This document shows positions 7,937 to 15,392 of a stretch of 20,398 bases of DNA, piece after piece; position 1 is the stretch's first letter; the number at the start of each line of letters is the position of its first letter. Below the pieces are notes generated by a model. It worked only from the letters and a program-made list of their open reading frames with translations, did not search any database and was not told the DNA's origin. Both the position numbers and the translations under genes were made by a program. The DNA is from Pseudomonadota bacterium (GTDB lineage: Bacteria > Pseudomonadota > Alphaproteobacteria > Acetobacterales > Acetobacteraceae): NCBI GenBank assembly GCA_021826485.1, contig JAKAZX010000019.1, forward strand, positions 1 through 20,398. The letters are read 5' to 3'.

Positions 7937-8979
7937 GACGCCTTGCGATCCTGGCCCTCCTCGCGCTCCTGCTCTCCGTTCCGCTCTGGGTCGGCAATTT
8001 CTACGTGCTCCACGTGCTGATCGTGACGGGCATCTTCACCATTGCCGCGATGAGTCTCAATCTGCTGCTCGGCTATACCGGGCAGCTCAGCCTGGGCCAT
8101 GCGGTGTTCTTCGGCATCGGCGCCTATGTATCGGCGCTGGTATCGCTCGGCTTTGCCGTGCATCTCGCGCCAGACTGGCTGGTGACGCTCGACCCTCAGC
8201 CGGTGTGGCTGGCCATGCTTTGTGCAGTCGCCATTGCCGGGCTTTGCGGCTGGGCGATCGGCCGCGTTTCCTTCAAGGTTCGCGGCGCCTATTTTGTGAT
8301 CGTCACCATCAGCTTTGCCGAAGTGGCCAGGCTGGTCGCGCTGAACTGGGACGAACTGACCCAGGGGCCGATGGCGCTCAACAATATCCCGCCGCTCGCC
8401 GTTTCTCTGCCCGGGCTGGACGAGTTCGACTTCATCGGGAAGGTTCCGAACTATTACCTGGTGCTGGTGGCCGCAATCCTCGCTTATGTGGTGATCGCCC
8501 GTCTGGTGCATTCGCGGGCCGGGCGCGCGATGATCGCGCTGAAGGAAAACGAACCGCTCGCCAGCTCCGTCGGGATCGAGGTGACGCGCTATCTCGTGCT
8601 TGCGGCGGTGGTATCGGCGGCGATCGCCGGGGCGGCGGGGGCGCTCTATGCGCATTATATCCAGATCGTCGATCCGAACGTGTTCATGTTCCTCTACACG
8701 GTGACGATGGTGATCATGGTCGTCGCCGGCGGCAAGGGCACGCTCGCGGGGCCGATCGTCGGCGGCCTGATCTTCGGCCTGCTGCCGGAGGTCCTGCGAT
8801 CCTTCGCGATCCGGCCGGAGGTGCAGTGGGTTGCCTACGGTGTTCTCATGATCCTGATCGTCTACCTCCTGCCGAACGGCATCGTCCCGGCGGTCGCGTC
8901 CCTCTGGAATCGCGCCGGCCGTGCGGATGCCCCGGCGGCGCCGACAACGGGTTCCTCGCCCGGGCGGATCGTGCCATGA
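7933..8979 (+). CDS. livM: Branched-chain amino acid-type ABC permease LivM
   Basis: Second inner-membrane channel subunit (348 residues). The family signature is clear: MSLNLLLGYTGQLSLGHAVFF near the N-terminus, VRGAYFVIVTISFAEVARL in the middle, the ATPase-contacting loop GRAMIALKENEPLASSVGI, and VAGGKGTLAGPIVGGLIFG toward the end. The C-terminal tail of about 25 residues is rich in Ala and Pro and probably flexible. The start ATG at 7933 overlaps the livH stop (ATGA), and its own stop overlaps the livG start in the same way. Confidence 0.95.
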   Translation: MRRLAILALLALLLSVPLWVGNFYVLHVLIVTGIFTIAAMSLNLLLGYTGQLSLGHAVFFGIGAYVSALVSLGFAVHLAPDWLVTLDPQPVWLAMLCAVAIAGLCGWAIGRVSFKVRGAYFVIVTISFAEVARLVALNWDELTQGPMALNNIPPLAVSLPGLDEFDFIGKVPNYYLVLVAAILAYVVIARLVHSRAGRAMIALKENEPLASSVGIEVTRYLVLAAVVSAAIAGAAGALYAHYIQIVDPNVFMFLYTVTMVIMVVAGGKGTLAGPIVGGLIFGLLPEVLRSFAIRPEVQWVAYGVLMILIVYLLPNGIVPAVASLWNRAGRADAPAAPTTGSSPGRIVP

Positions 8980-9767
8980 GCGGCGACGGAAAGACGGCGC
9001 TTTCGGTCGATCGGCTGTCGATCCGCTTCGGCGGCCTCACGGCGGTCGAAAGCATGACGTTCGATGTCCGGGAAGGCGAGGTGCTTTCGCTGATCGGCCC
9101 CAACGGGGCCGGCAAGACCTCAGCCTTTAACGCCATCACCGGCTACCTGCCCGCGGCGTCGGGCGAGATCGTCTATCGCGGCGTGCGCCTCAATGGACTG
9201 AAGCCGAGCCGCATCGCGGTCCTCGGCGTGGTTCGCACCTTCCAGAAGACCAGCGTGTTTGCGGGACGAACCGTCCTCGACAACATCCTGATCGGGCTGC
9301 ATCTGCAGTCCCGGCAGAGCGTGCTTGCGATCATTCTCGGCTTGCCGTCGGTCGCGCGGGAGGAGCGGCGACTGGTCGAGCAGGCGCGCGAGGTGCTGAA
9401 TTTCGTCGGCATCGAGTCGCACAAGGACAAGCTGGCATCCTCCCTCGCATATGGGGAGCTCCGGATGCTCGAAGTCGCCGTGGCGCTGGCTGCCCGGCCG
9501 ACGCTGTTGCTGCTCGATGAACCGGTTGCGGGCATGAATTCCACCGAGACAATGAACTTCATGGCGATGCTCGGCCGCATTCGCGCCCGTGGCGTCACTA
9601 TTCTCCTCGTGGAGCACGACATGAAAATGGTGATGCGCATCTCGGACCGCGTCGTGTGCCTCAACCAGGGCCATATCATCGCCGACGGTCCGCCGGCGGA
9701 CATCCAGCGCCACCCGGATGTGATCCGCGCCTATCTCGGCGAACGGCACGCCCGTGCTCAGGGTTGA
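8976..9767 (+). CDS. livG: Branched-chain amino acid-type ABC ATPase LivG
   Basis: Cytoplasmic ATPase subunit (263 residues) that powers the LivHM channel together with LivF. Walker A is GPNGAGKT (41-48), the signature region reads LAYGELRMLEVA, Walker B is LLLLDEP and the switch His is in LLVEHDM. The C-terminal extension after the H-loop (ADGPPADIQRHPDVIRAYLGE) is typical of LivG. The reading frame is open for about 770 bases upstream, inside livM, but the ATG at 8976 overlaps the livM stop (ATGA) and starts exactly where the family does, so that open stretch is not part of the gene. It overlaps livF by 14 bp. Confidence 0.95.
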   Translation: MSGDGKTALSVDRLSIRFGGLTAVESMTFDVREGEVLSLIGPNGAGKTSAFNAITGYLPAASGEIVYRGVRLNGLKPSRIAVLGVVRTFQKTSVFAGRTVLDNILIGLHLQSRQSVLAIILGLPSVAREERRLVEQAREVLNFVGIESHKDKLASSLAYGELRMLEVAVALAARPTLLLLDEPVAGMNSTETMNFMAMLGRIRARGVTILLVEHDMKMVMRISDRVVCLNQGHIIADGPPADIQRHPDVIRAYLGERHARAQG

Positions 9768-10458
9768 AGGGCTGACCTGCCGCTATGGCAAGGTGGCGGC
9801 GGTCAGCGAGCTGACGCTGGAAGTCCGCCAGGGGGAACTCGTCGCGCTGATCGGCGCCAACGGCGCGGGCAAGACGACGACGCTCAAGGCGATTTCCGGG
9901 CTGGTGGCACCGGTGGCGGGGCGGCTCATGTTTTCGGGTCGGGACATCACCGGCGCCTCGGCACGTCACATCCTGCGGCTGGGGATCGCCCATTGTCCGG
10001 AAGGGCGGCGTGTCTTTCCTTACATGACGGTCCTGGAGAATCTGCAGATGGGCAGCCATCTGCGCCGCGACCGACGCCAGGTCGCGGCCGATATGGCGGG
10101 ACTTCTCGACCGGTTTCCGATCCTCCGGGAGCGCCGCGCGCAGACCGCCGGCACGCTGTCGGGCGGAGAGCAGCAATTGCTCGCCATCGCCCGCGCGCTG
10201 ATGTCCCGCCCGAAACTCGTCATGTTCGACGAGCCGTCGCTCGGTCTCGCGCCCACCATCGTCGATCGCGTGTTCGACGTGATCAAGACCATCCAGGCAG
10301 CGGGCGTCACCGTCATCATGGTCGAGCAGAACGCGTTTGCGGCGCTGGAACTGTCCGACCGGGCCTATGTGATCGAACAGGGGCGGCTGACGCTGACGGG
10401 AACAGGACGGGACCTGCTGGAAAATCCGCGGGTCAAGGCGGCCTATCTGGGTGCCTGA
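9754..10458 (+). CDS. livF: Branched-chain amino acid-type ABC ATPase LivF
   Basis: Second ATPase subunit (234 residues, normal LivF length). Walker A is GANGAGKT (34-41), the signature is LSGGEQQLLAIARAL, Walker B is LVMFDEPSLGLAP, and the H-loop region reads MVEQNA with Gln where LivG has His-Asp, as is usual for LivF. It uses a GTG start at 9754 inside the end of livG, a 14-bp overlap that implies coupled translation. It is the last gene of the operon; the next gene is on the opposite strand, and a hairpin at 10471-10502 lies between them. Confidence 0.95.
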   Translation: MLRVEGLTCRYGKVAAVSELTLEVRQGELVALIGANGAGKTTTLKAISGLVAPVAGRLMFSGRDITGASARHILRLGIAHCPEGRRVFPYMTVLENLQMGSHLRRDRRQVAADMAGLLDRFPILRERRAQTAGTLSGGEQQLLAIARALMSRPKLVMFDEPSLGLAPTIVDRVFDVIKTIQAAGVTVIMVEQNAFAALELSDRAYVIEQGRLTLTGTGRDLLENPRVKAAYLGA

Positions 10459-10470
10459 CCGCGCTGCGGC

Positions 10471-10502
10471 GCCGGTTGCCGTGCCTCAGGCATCGAACCG
10501 GC
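10471..10502. terminator. Inverted repeat between convergent livF and LLM gene
   Basis: GCCGGTT (10471-10477) pairs with AACCGGC (10496-10502), and inside it TGCC (10482-10485) pairs with GGCA (10489-10492) around a TCA loop, with a small internal bulge. It begins 12 bp after the livF stop and overlaps the last codons of the convergent gene. It could end transcription from either side, although no T-run is present. Confidence 0.35.
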
Positions 10503-11847
10503 TGGCGGGGCGCGGCAGGCCGAGATTGTCGCGCAGCGTGCGGCCTTCATACTCCGTCCGGAACAGGCCGCGGCGCCGCAGTTCGGGGATCAGCAGGTCG
10601 ACGATGTCGCGGATGCCGCGCGGGTAGTAGATGGGCATCACGCAGAAGCCGTCGCAGGCGCCCTGCTCGAACCAGTCCTGCATGACGTCGGCGACCGTGG
10701 CTGCGCTGCCGCAGACGAGCTGATGGGCCTGCCCCTCAGCGAAGCGCCGCGCCGCCTGGCGCAGGGTCAACCCATCCTTGCGCGCCATGCCGATGAGCAG
10801 CCTCTGCCGGCCCTGCGCGCCGTTGCTGCGCGGCAGGTCGGGCAGCGGACCATCGAGCGGGTATTTTCGCAGATCCAGTCCCCCGGCAACGCGGTAGAGC
10901 GATCGCAGCGCCTGCTCGTCGGTGATGTTCGCCCGCAACTCCTCCAGCAGCTCCTGCGCCTCGGCGTCGGTGCGGCCGAGTACGGGGATGATGCCCGGCA
11001 TGATCCTGAGGTGTTCCGGCCGCCGGCCGAAGGTGATGGCGGTCGCACGGATTTCGTCAGCGAACTGCCGGGCCTCGGCCAGCGTCGCCTGGGCGCTGAA
11101 CACGCAATCTGCGATTCGCGCCGCAAGCGCCTTGCCGGGTCCGGAGGCGCCCGCCTGCACCACGATTGGCCGCCCCTGCGGGGATCGCAGCACATTCAGC
11201 GGTCCGCGGACTTTGAAATGCCGGCCGTCGTGGTTCAGGATGCGCACCTTCGCCGGGTCGAAGCACTGGGCGGTGGCCTTGTCGTGGACCATGGCTGCGT
11301 CGGCCCAACTGTCCCACAGGCCAGCGACCACGTCGAAGAACTCGTTGGCGCGGTCGTAGCGGTCGTCGTGCTCCATGTGGCGATCGAAGCCGAAGTTCTG
11401 CGCTTCCGACTCGGTCTGCGAGGTCACGAGGTTCCAGCCGCCCCGGCCGCCGCTGATCTGATCGAGCGTCGCGAAGCGGCGGGCGATGTGGTACGGCGCG
11501 TTGTAGGTGGTCGTTCCCGTCGCGATCAGCCCGATGCGGGTGGTGACGGCGGCGAGCGCGGGCAGCAGCGACATCGGCTCCAGCCCGGCGGCGCCACGAT
11601 AGACCTTGCCGGCGGCCGGATCGCCTTCGGCGATCAGGTCCACCGGCTGAACTGCGACGGAATCGGCGAAGAAGATCGCATCCATCCGGCCCCGCTCGGC
11701 CATCTGCGCCACCTCCACGAACGCCGCGAAGCTGCTTTCCGAGCCGGGGATCGCGTCCGGCATCCGCCACCCGCCGGGATGCGAGCCGGGCGGAAACCAA
11801 AAGGCACACAGCCGCATCTTCCTGTCGGTCGGTGTCATATCGCGCAT
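10486..11847 (-). CDS. LLM-class flavin-dependent monooxygenase (NtaA/SnaA/DszA group), copy A
   Basis: TIM-barrel, FMNH2-dependent monooxygenase of 453 residues, the full length for the nitrilotriacetate/pristinamycin/dibenzothiophene-sulfone group. Motifs: PGSHPGGWR near the N-terminus, RIGLIATGTTTYNAPYHIARRFATLD (about 104-129), GRGGWNLVTS (134-143), NFGFDRHMEHDDRYDRANEF, VRGPLNVLRSPQGRPIVVQAG and the C-terminal RGLFRTEYEGRTLRDNLGL. Enzymes of this group cleave C-N or C-S bonds of imported organic compounds and need reduced flavin from a separate reductase. ATGs at 11847 and 11838 are both possible; the AGGAAGGG just upstream is close to the first and better spaced for the second. It is divergent from the binding-protein gene at 12073 and convergent with livF, so it is probably a single-gene unit. 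The substrate is unknown. Confidence 0.92.
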   Translation of the reverse strand: MRDMTPTDRKMRLCAFWFPPGSHPGGWRMPDAIPGSESSFAAFVEVAQMAERGRMDAIFFADSVAVQPVDLIAEGDPAAGKVYRGAAGLEPMSLLPALAAVTTRIGLIATGTTTYNAPYHIARRFATLDQISGGRGGWNLVTSQTESEAQNFGFDRHMEHDDRYDRANEFFDVVAGLWDSWADAAMVHDKATAQCFDPAKVRILNHDGRHFKVRGPLNVLRSPQGRPIVVQAGASGPGKALAARIADCVFSAQATLAEARQFADEIRATAITFGRRPEHLRIMPGIIPVLGRTDAEAQELLEELRANITDEQALRSLYRVAGGLDLRKYPLDGPLPDLPRSNGAQGRQRLLIGMARKDGLTLRQAARRFAEGQAHQLVCGSAATVADVMQDWFEQGACDGFCVMPIYYPRGIRDIVDLLIPELRRRGLFRTEYEGRTLRDNLGLPRPASRFDA

Positions 11848-11882
11848 GCCCTTCCTGCGACCGGTCTGGCGAGATCGGGAAA

Positions 11883-11896
11883 GTGACTTCTATCAC
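11883..11896. promoter_or_regulatory. Small inverted repeat in the divergent promoter region
   Basis: GTGA (11883-11886) and TCAC (11893-11896) are inverted around 6 bp, in the 225-bp gap between LLM copy A and the binding-protein gene. A second hairpin, CGACG-AGTG-CGTCG, lies at 11902-11915. Either could be a regulator site; both are short and may be chance. Confidence 0.2.
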
Positions 11897-11967
11897 CGGC
11901 ACGACGAGTGCGTCGAGCAAGCGGCCGGGCCAGTCGTCGGGATACATTCACGCATGCCCTCGGACGA

Positions 11968-11996
11968 TTGATCGGATGACAGAATGCGCTTATGAT
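11968..11996 (+). promoter_or_regulatory. Sigma-70-like promoter of the polar-amino-acid binding-protein gene
   Basis: TTGATC (11968-11973), an exact 17-bp spacer, then TATGAT (11991-11996, 5 of 6 to consensus). The predicted transcript starts near 12003 and has a leader of about 70 nt. The -35 hexamer is identical to that proposed for the liv operon. Confidence 0.5.
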
Positions 11997-12072
11997 TTCG
12001 CCGACGCCGGGACGCAGTCCTGTCGAGCAATGCAGCGGCACGGCATCCTCAACTCCAGCACGGAGTGGCACG

Positions 12073-12945
12073 ATGACGAGACGATGGATGGCGATGGGCC
12101 TGCTGGCGGCCGGGTTCTGCCTGCCGTTTGCCGGTGCCGTGATGGCGCAGGACCGGTGCGATCCGGCGCTCGCCCACCCGCCGCTGGCGCGCAAGGGCCA
12201 CCTGATCGCCGCGATCAATCCGACGGTGGTGCCGATCCAGTATGTCGATGACGACGGCAACATCGTCGGCCTCGACCCCGATTTCGGCAATGCCATCGCC
12301 AAGCGGCTCTGCCTGACGATGGATTTCCAGTCCACCCAGTTCGCGACCATGATTCCGATCCTCAAGGAAGGGCGGATCGACCTGATCGATTCCTTCATGT
12401 TCTACACGCCGGACCGGGCGAGCCAGGTCATCATGGTGCCGTACGGCGCCTCGACGATGGCGATCGTCGTGCCGAAGCACAACACGGACGATGTCGCGGG
12501 TCCCGAATACTTCTCCGGCAAGCGCTTCGGCGTCGAACTGGGCACGGTCGACTACCAGATCGCCAAGGAAGCCAGCGAGGCGCTGGAGAAGTCCGGCAAG
12601 CCAGCGATCGACCTGCACAGCTTCGCGACCTATGCCGACGTGCTGCAGGCACTTTCCGCCGGGCAGGTCGATGGTGCGTTCGTGGGCACCGAGCAGGCCG
12701 TCTGGTATCGCAACACGGGCGTGGCGTTCTTCCGCATCGCCCTCAGCGGCTACAAGCCCCATGCGGAGGCCCTGGCCTTCAGCAACAAGACCATCGCGGA
12801 CGCCGTCGTGAAGGTGATGAACGACATGAAGGCGGACGGCAGTCTCGATGCGCTGTTCGCGAAATACGGGCATTGCGCGCTGCCGGGACCCTACAGGATC
12901 ACGACCGGCCCGATCCCCGAGCCCGTCTGCAAGGACATCAAGTAG
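12073..12945 (+). CDS. Polar amino acid-type ABC transporter substrate-binding protein (family 3)
   Basis: Periplasmic solute-binding protein (290 residues) of the His/Gln/cystine class. A signal peptide (MTRRWMAMGLLAAGF..., cleavage after VMA at about 25) is followed by KGHLIAAINPTVVPIQYVDDDGNIVGLDPDFGNAIAKRL, the classic family opening, then FATMIPILKEGRIDLIDS and FGVELGTVDYQIA. Four cysteines lie in the mature part and could form disulfides. The ATG at 12073 has GGAG 7 bases upstream and puts the signal peptide at the N-terminus; the frame is open farther upstream to 11992 but that would misplace it. The gene is alone on the + strand, convergent with the LLM operon end and separated from its likely permease and ATPase (15393-16926) by two LLM genes. 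Ligand class is inferred only: amino-acid-like, perhaps sulfur-containing. Confidence 0.92.
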   Translation: MTRRWMAMGLLAAGFCLPFAGAVMAQDRCDPALAHPPLARKGHLIAAINPTVVPIQYVDDDGNIVGLDPDFGNAIAKRLCLTMDFQSTQFATMIPILKEGRIDLIDSFMFYTPDRASQVIMVPYGASTMAIVVPKHNTDDVAGPEYFSGKRFGVELGTVDYQIAKEASEALEKSGKPAIDLHSFATYADVLQALSAGQVDGAFVGTEQAVWYRNTGVAFFRIALSGYKPHAEALAFSNKTIADAVVKVMNDMKADGSLDALFAKYGHCALPGPYRITTGPIPEPVCKDIK

Positions 12946-12958
12946 GGCGCAACCGCCC
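12945..12958 (+). terminator. Short hairpin right after the binding-protein gene
   Basis: GGGCG (12945-12949), loop CAAC, CGCCC (12954-12958). The stem begins at the last base of the stop codon. It lies in the 16-bp gap between two convergent genes, where a terminator is expected, but it is only 5 bp long and has no T-run. Confidence 0.35.
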
Positions 12959-12961
12959 CCG

Positions 12962-14281
12962 TTACGCCCGGGCGGGGCGCGCCAGTCCCAGATGGTCGCG
13001 CAGCGTGGTTCCGGCATACTCCGCGCGGAACAGTCCGCGCCGCTGCAGCAGCGGCACCACCTGATCGACGAACAGATCGAGCTCGCTCGGGAAATAGGGC
13101 GGCATGATGTTGAACCCGTCCGCCGCACCGGCGTCCAGCCAGGTTGCCATATGCTCAACGACCTGCTCCGGCGTGCCGACCACCGAGCCGTGTGACCGTG
13201 TCGCGGCCACCATGCGGCCGCATTCCCGGATGGTCAGTCCTTCCGCTTCCGCGCGGTCGAGCAGGCTGGCGACGCGCGGGGTCCAGGCGCTTCCGGTCGC
13301 GCGGATATCGGCGACCGGCAGTTTCGCATCCAGCGGAAAATCATAGAGCCGGAATTTCAGTTGTTCGCTCAGCATCCACACCCCGACGGCGGGATGCAGC
13401 AGGGCGTTCAGTTCCGCCTCCTTGCGCAGCGCCTCCGCTTCGGTTGCCCCGATGATGGGCATGAGCCCGGGAAGTACGCGCAATGCCTGGGGATCGCGAC
13501 CGCAGGCCGGCATGCGGGCCTGCACGGCGGCGCGGAAGCTGCGCGCCTCCTCCAGCCTTGTCTGGGCGGCGAAGATCACTTCCGCCACGCGCGCCGCGAA
13601 GTCCACGCCTGCGGGAGAGCCGCCGGCCTGCACCAGCACCGGCCATCCCTGGGGCGGGCGCGGCTGGCACAGCGCGTCGCGGACGGTGAAGGATTCCCCC
13701 GCATGCGCGATCGGCCGGATCCGGGTGCCATCGGCGAACATGCCGCGGGCGCGATCGCCGGTCAGCGCATCGTCCGCCCAGCTATCCCACAGCGCGGTGC
13801 AGATATCCACGAACTCCGCGGCGCGCTGATAGCGGCGGGTCTTCTCCATGTGGTTCTTGCGGCTGAAGTTCAGTGCGGCTTCGTCGTTCGCGGTGGTGAT
13901 GATGTTCCAGCCGCTGCGGCCCGCGGTCAGGTGGTCGAGGGTCGCGAAGCGCTCGGCGATCGCATAGGGCTCGTTATAGGTCGTGGACAGCGTCGCGACG
14001 ACGCCGATGCGCCGTGTGGCGGCGCCGACGGCGGCGCTGATCGACACCGAGTCGATGTTGTTGAGCGCGCCCTCGGCGACCACCCGCCCGTCCTTTTCGC
14101 GCGCGGCAAGCATGTCGCCGATGAAGAACAGGTCGAACAGGCCGCGCTCGGCGGTCTGCGCGGCGCGGCGGTAGAACTCGAAGCCCAGGATGTCCCGCGC
14201 GGCGACCGATGGGTGGCGCCATCCGGCGACATGGTGGCCGCCGGGATAGATGAACAGGCCGAGATGAAGCTGCTTTCCCAT
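12962..14281 (-). CDS. LLM-class flavin-dependent monooxygenase (NtaA/SnaA/DszA group), copy B
   Basis: Full-length member of the group (439 residues). Motifs: YPGGHHVAGWRHP near the N-terminus (about 11-24), RRIGVVATLSTTYNEPYAIAERFATLD (about 90-116), GRSGWNIITT (121-130), NFSRKNHMEKTRRYQRAAEF, PPQGWPVLVQAGGSPAG and the C-terminal RGLFRAEYAGTTLRDHLGL. Expected to be a cytoplasmic FMNH2-dependent oxygenase acting on an imported compound. It is the last gene of the - strand operon permease, ATPase, LLM copy C, LLM copy B; only 9 bp separate it from copy C. Being in the same transcript as the transporter is the best evidence that its substrate is what the transporter brings in. The start ATG at 14281 is followed directly by the core fold, so no N-terminal extension is missing. 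Confidence 0.93.
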   Translation of the reverse strand: MGKQLHLGLFIYPGGHHVAGWRHPSVAARDILGFEFYRRAAQTAERGLFDLFFIGDMLAAREKDGRVVAEGALNNIDSVSISAAVGAATRRIGVVATLSTTYNEPYAIAERFATLDHLTAGRSGWNIITTANDEAALNFSRKNHMEKTRRYQRAAEFVDICTALWDSWADDALTGDRARGMFADGTRIRPIAHAGESFTVRDALCQPRPPQGWPVLVQAGGSPAGVDFAARVAEVIFAAQTRLEEARSFRAAVQARMPACGRDPQALRVLPGLMPIIGATEAEALRKEAELNALLHPAVGVWMLSEQLKFRLYDFPLDAKLPVADIRATGSAWTPRVASLLDRAEAEGLTIRECGRMVAATRSHGSVVGTPEQVVEHMATWLDAGAADGFNIMPPYFPSELDLFVDQVVPLLQRRGLFRAEYAGTTLRDHLGLARPARA

Positions 14282-14290
14282 GATGTCGGC

Positions 14291-15388
14291 TCAGGCGGTG
14301 GCGAATTTGCTGGCCGGCCGCTGCAGACCGAGCCGGTCGCGTAGCGTCGCGCCGGGATGGGCGGCAGGCGGAAAGGGCGCGCGGCCGAGCATCGGCAGAA
14401 CTCGCTCGCAGATCAGGTCGAGGTCCTGCGGCACTGCCGCCGGCCGGAGGTCGAACCCGTCGCAGGCGCCGGCGTCGTGCCAGCGGGACAGCACCGCCGC
14501 GAAGCCGTCGGGCGTGCCGACGAAGCGCGGCGTTCGGCATGGCGCAAGGGCATCGAGAGCCTGTGCGCGCCGCGCCGCATCGGCATCGCTGTGCGCGAGG
14601 ACCGGCATCACGCTGATGACCAGCAGCGGCGCCCCGCCGTGGCGTGCGGCGGCAAGCGAGTCCTGCAGCGCTCGCGCGTCCGCCTGCGTCGGGCAGTCGG
14701 CCAGGATCACGTCGGCCAGCGGCGCGATGGCGCGACGGAGCGGGCCGGGGCCGCGATCGTGGTGGATGATGACGGGCCGGCCCTGTACCGGGCGCGGCAC
14801 GTTCAGCGGACCGCGAACGGCGAAGAACGGGCCTTCGTGCAGAATCGGATGGACGCGCGCCGGGTCCGCAAACAGCCCGCTCGCCTGGTCGGCGACGAAG
14901 CCCCGATCCTCCCAACTGTCCCAGAGGCTGGCAGCAACCTCGACCAGCTCGGCGGCCCGCCGCGCCGCGGCATCGTCGTCAAGCGGCGGCAGATAGGGAT
15001 AGCGTCTGCGCAGCATGTCCGCGCCGCTCATGCCGGTGATCCAGGCCGCCCGGCCGCCCGAAAGATGATCGAGCGTCGCCAGCACGCGCGCGACATGGAA
15101 CGGCTCGGCGACATCGAACGGCCAGTGGCCACCGAGGCCGATGCGCGCCGTGGTGGCGATGGCGGCACCCATCAGGGGCAATGCGTCCAGATGCAGCCGC
15201 TCCTCCCGCCCGTCGCATGGGGCGGCATCCGGTAGCGCCGGCTGGCCGAACAGCACCGCATCGAAGCCGGCCTGCTCGGCCCGCCGCGCGAGATCGAGCA
15301 GCGCGGATGTCGCGAACACCGGCCCCTCGGCCACGCGCCAGGCCGCAGGGTGCCAGCCATGCTGTCGTGCGGAAAGCAGCAGCCGCAT
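14291..15388 (-). CDS. Shortened, divergent LLM-class flavin-dependent oxidoreductase, copy C
   Basis: 365 residues, against 439-456 for its three neighbours. The barrel is recognisable (HGWHPAAWR, TARIGLGGHWPFDVAEPFHVARVLATLDHLSGGR, VRGPLNVPRPVQGRPVII, C-terminal PGATLRDRLGL). Two differences stand out. The motif that reads GWNxVT(S/T) in the other copies is AWITGMS here (about 115-121). About 75 residues present in copy B between the MPIIG and VVGTPEQ segments are missing (near 14520-14560 in DNA). The frame is intact and both flanks align, so I read it as a specialised or non-catalytic paralogue, not a pseudogene. It starts 4 bp after the ATPase stop and ends 9 bp before copy B, so it is translated as part of the transporter operon. 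Confidence 0.88.
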   Translation of the reverse strand: MRLLLSARQHGWHPAAWRVAEGPVFATSALLDLARRAEQAGFDAVLFGQPALPDAAPCDGREERLHLDALPLMGAAIATTARIGLGGHWPFDVAEPFHVARVLATLDHLSGGRAAWITGMSGADMLRRRYPYLPPLDDDAAARRAAELVEVAASLWDSWEDRGFVADQASGLFADPARVHPILHEGPFFAVRGPLNVPRPVQGRPVIIHHDRGPGPLRRAIAPLADVILADCPTQADARALQDSLAAARHGGAPLLVISVMPVLAHSDADAARRAQALDALAPCRTPRFVGTPDGFAAVLSRWHDAGACDGFDLRPAAVPQDLDLICERVLPMLGRAPFPPAAHPGATLRDRLGLQRPASKFATA

Positions 15389-15392
15389 GGCG

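Noticed and set aside
10723..11886. 387-codon open frame on the + strand
   Set aside because: Antisense to LLM copy A, which has all family motifs; the + frame has none.
13361..14344. 327-codon open frame on the + strand
   Set aside because: Antisense shadow of LLM copy B.
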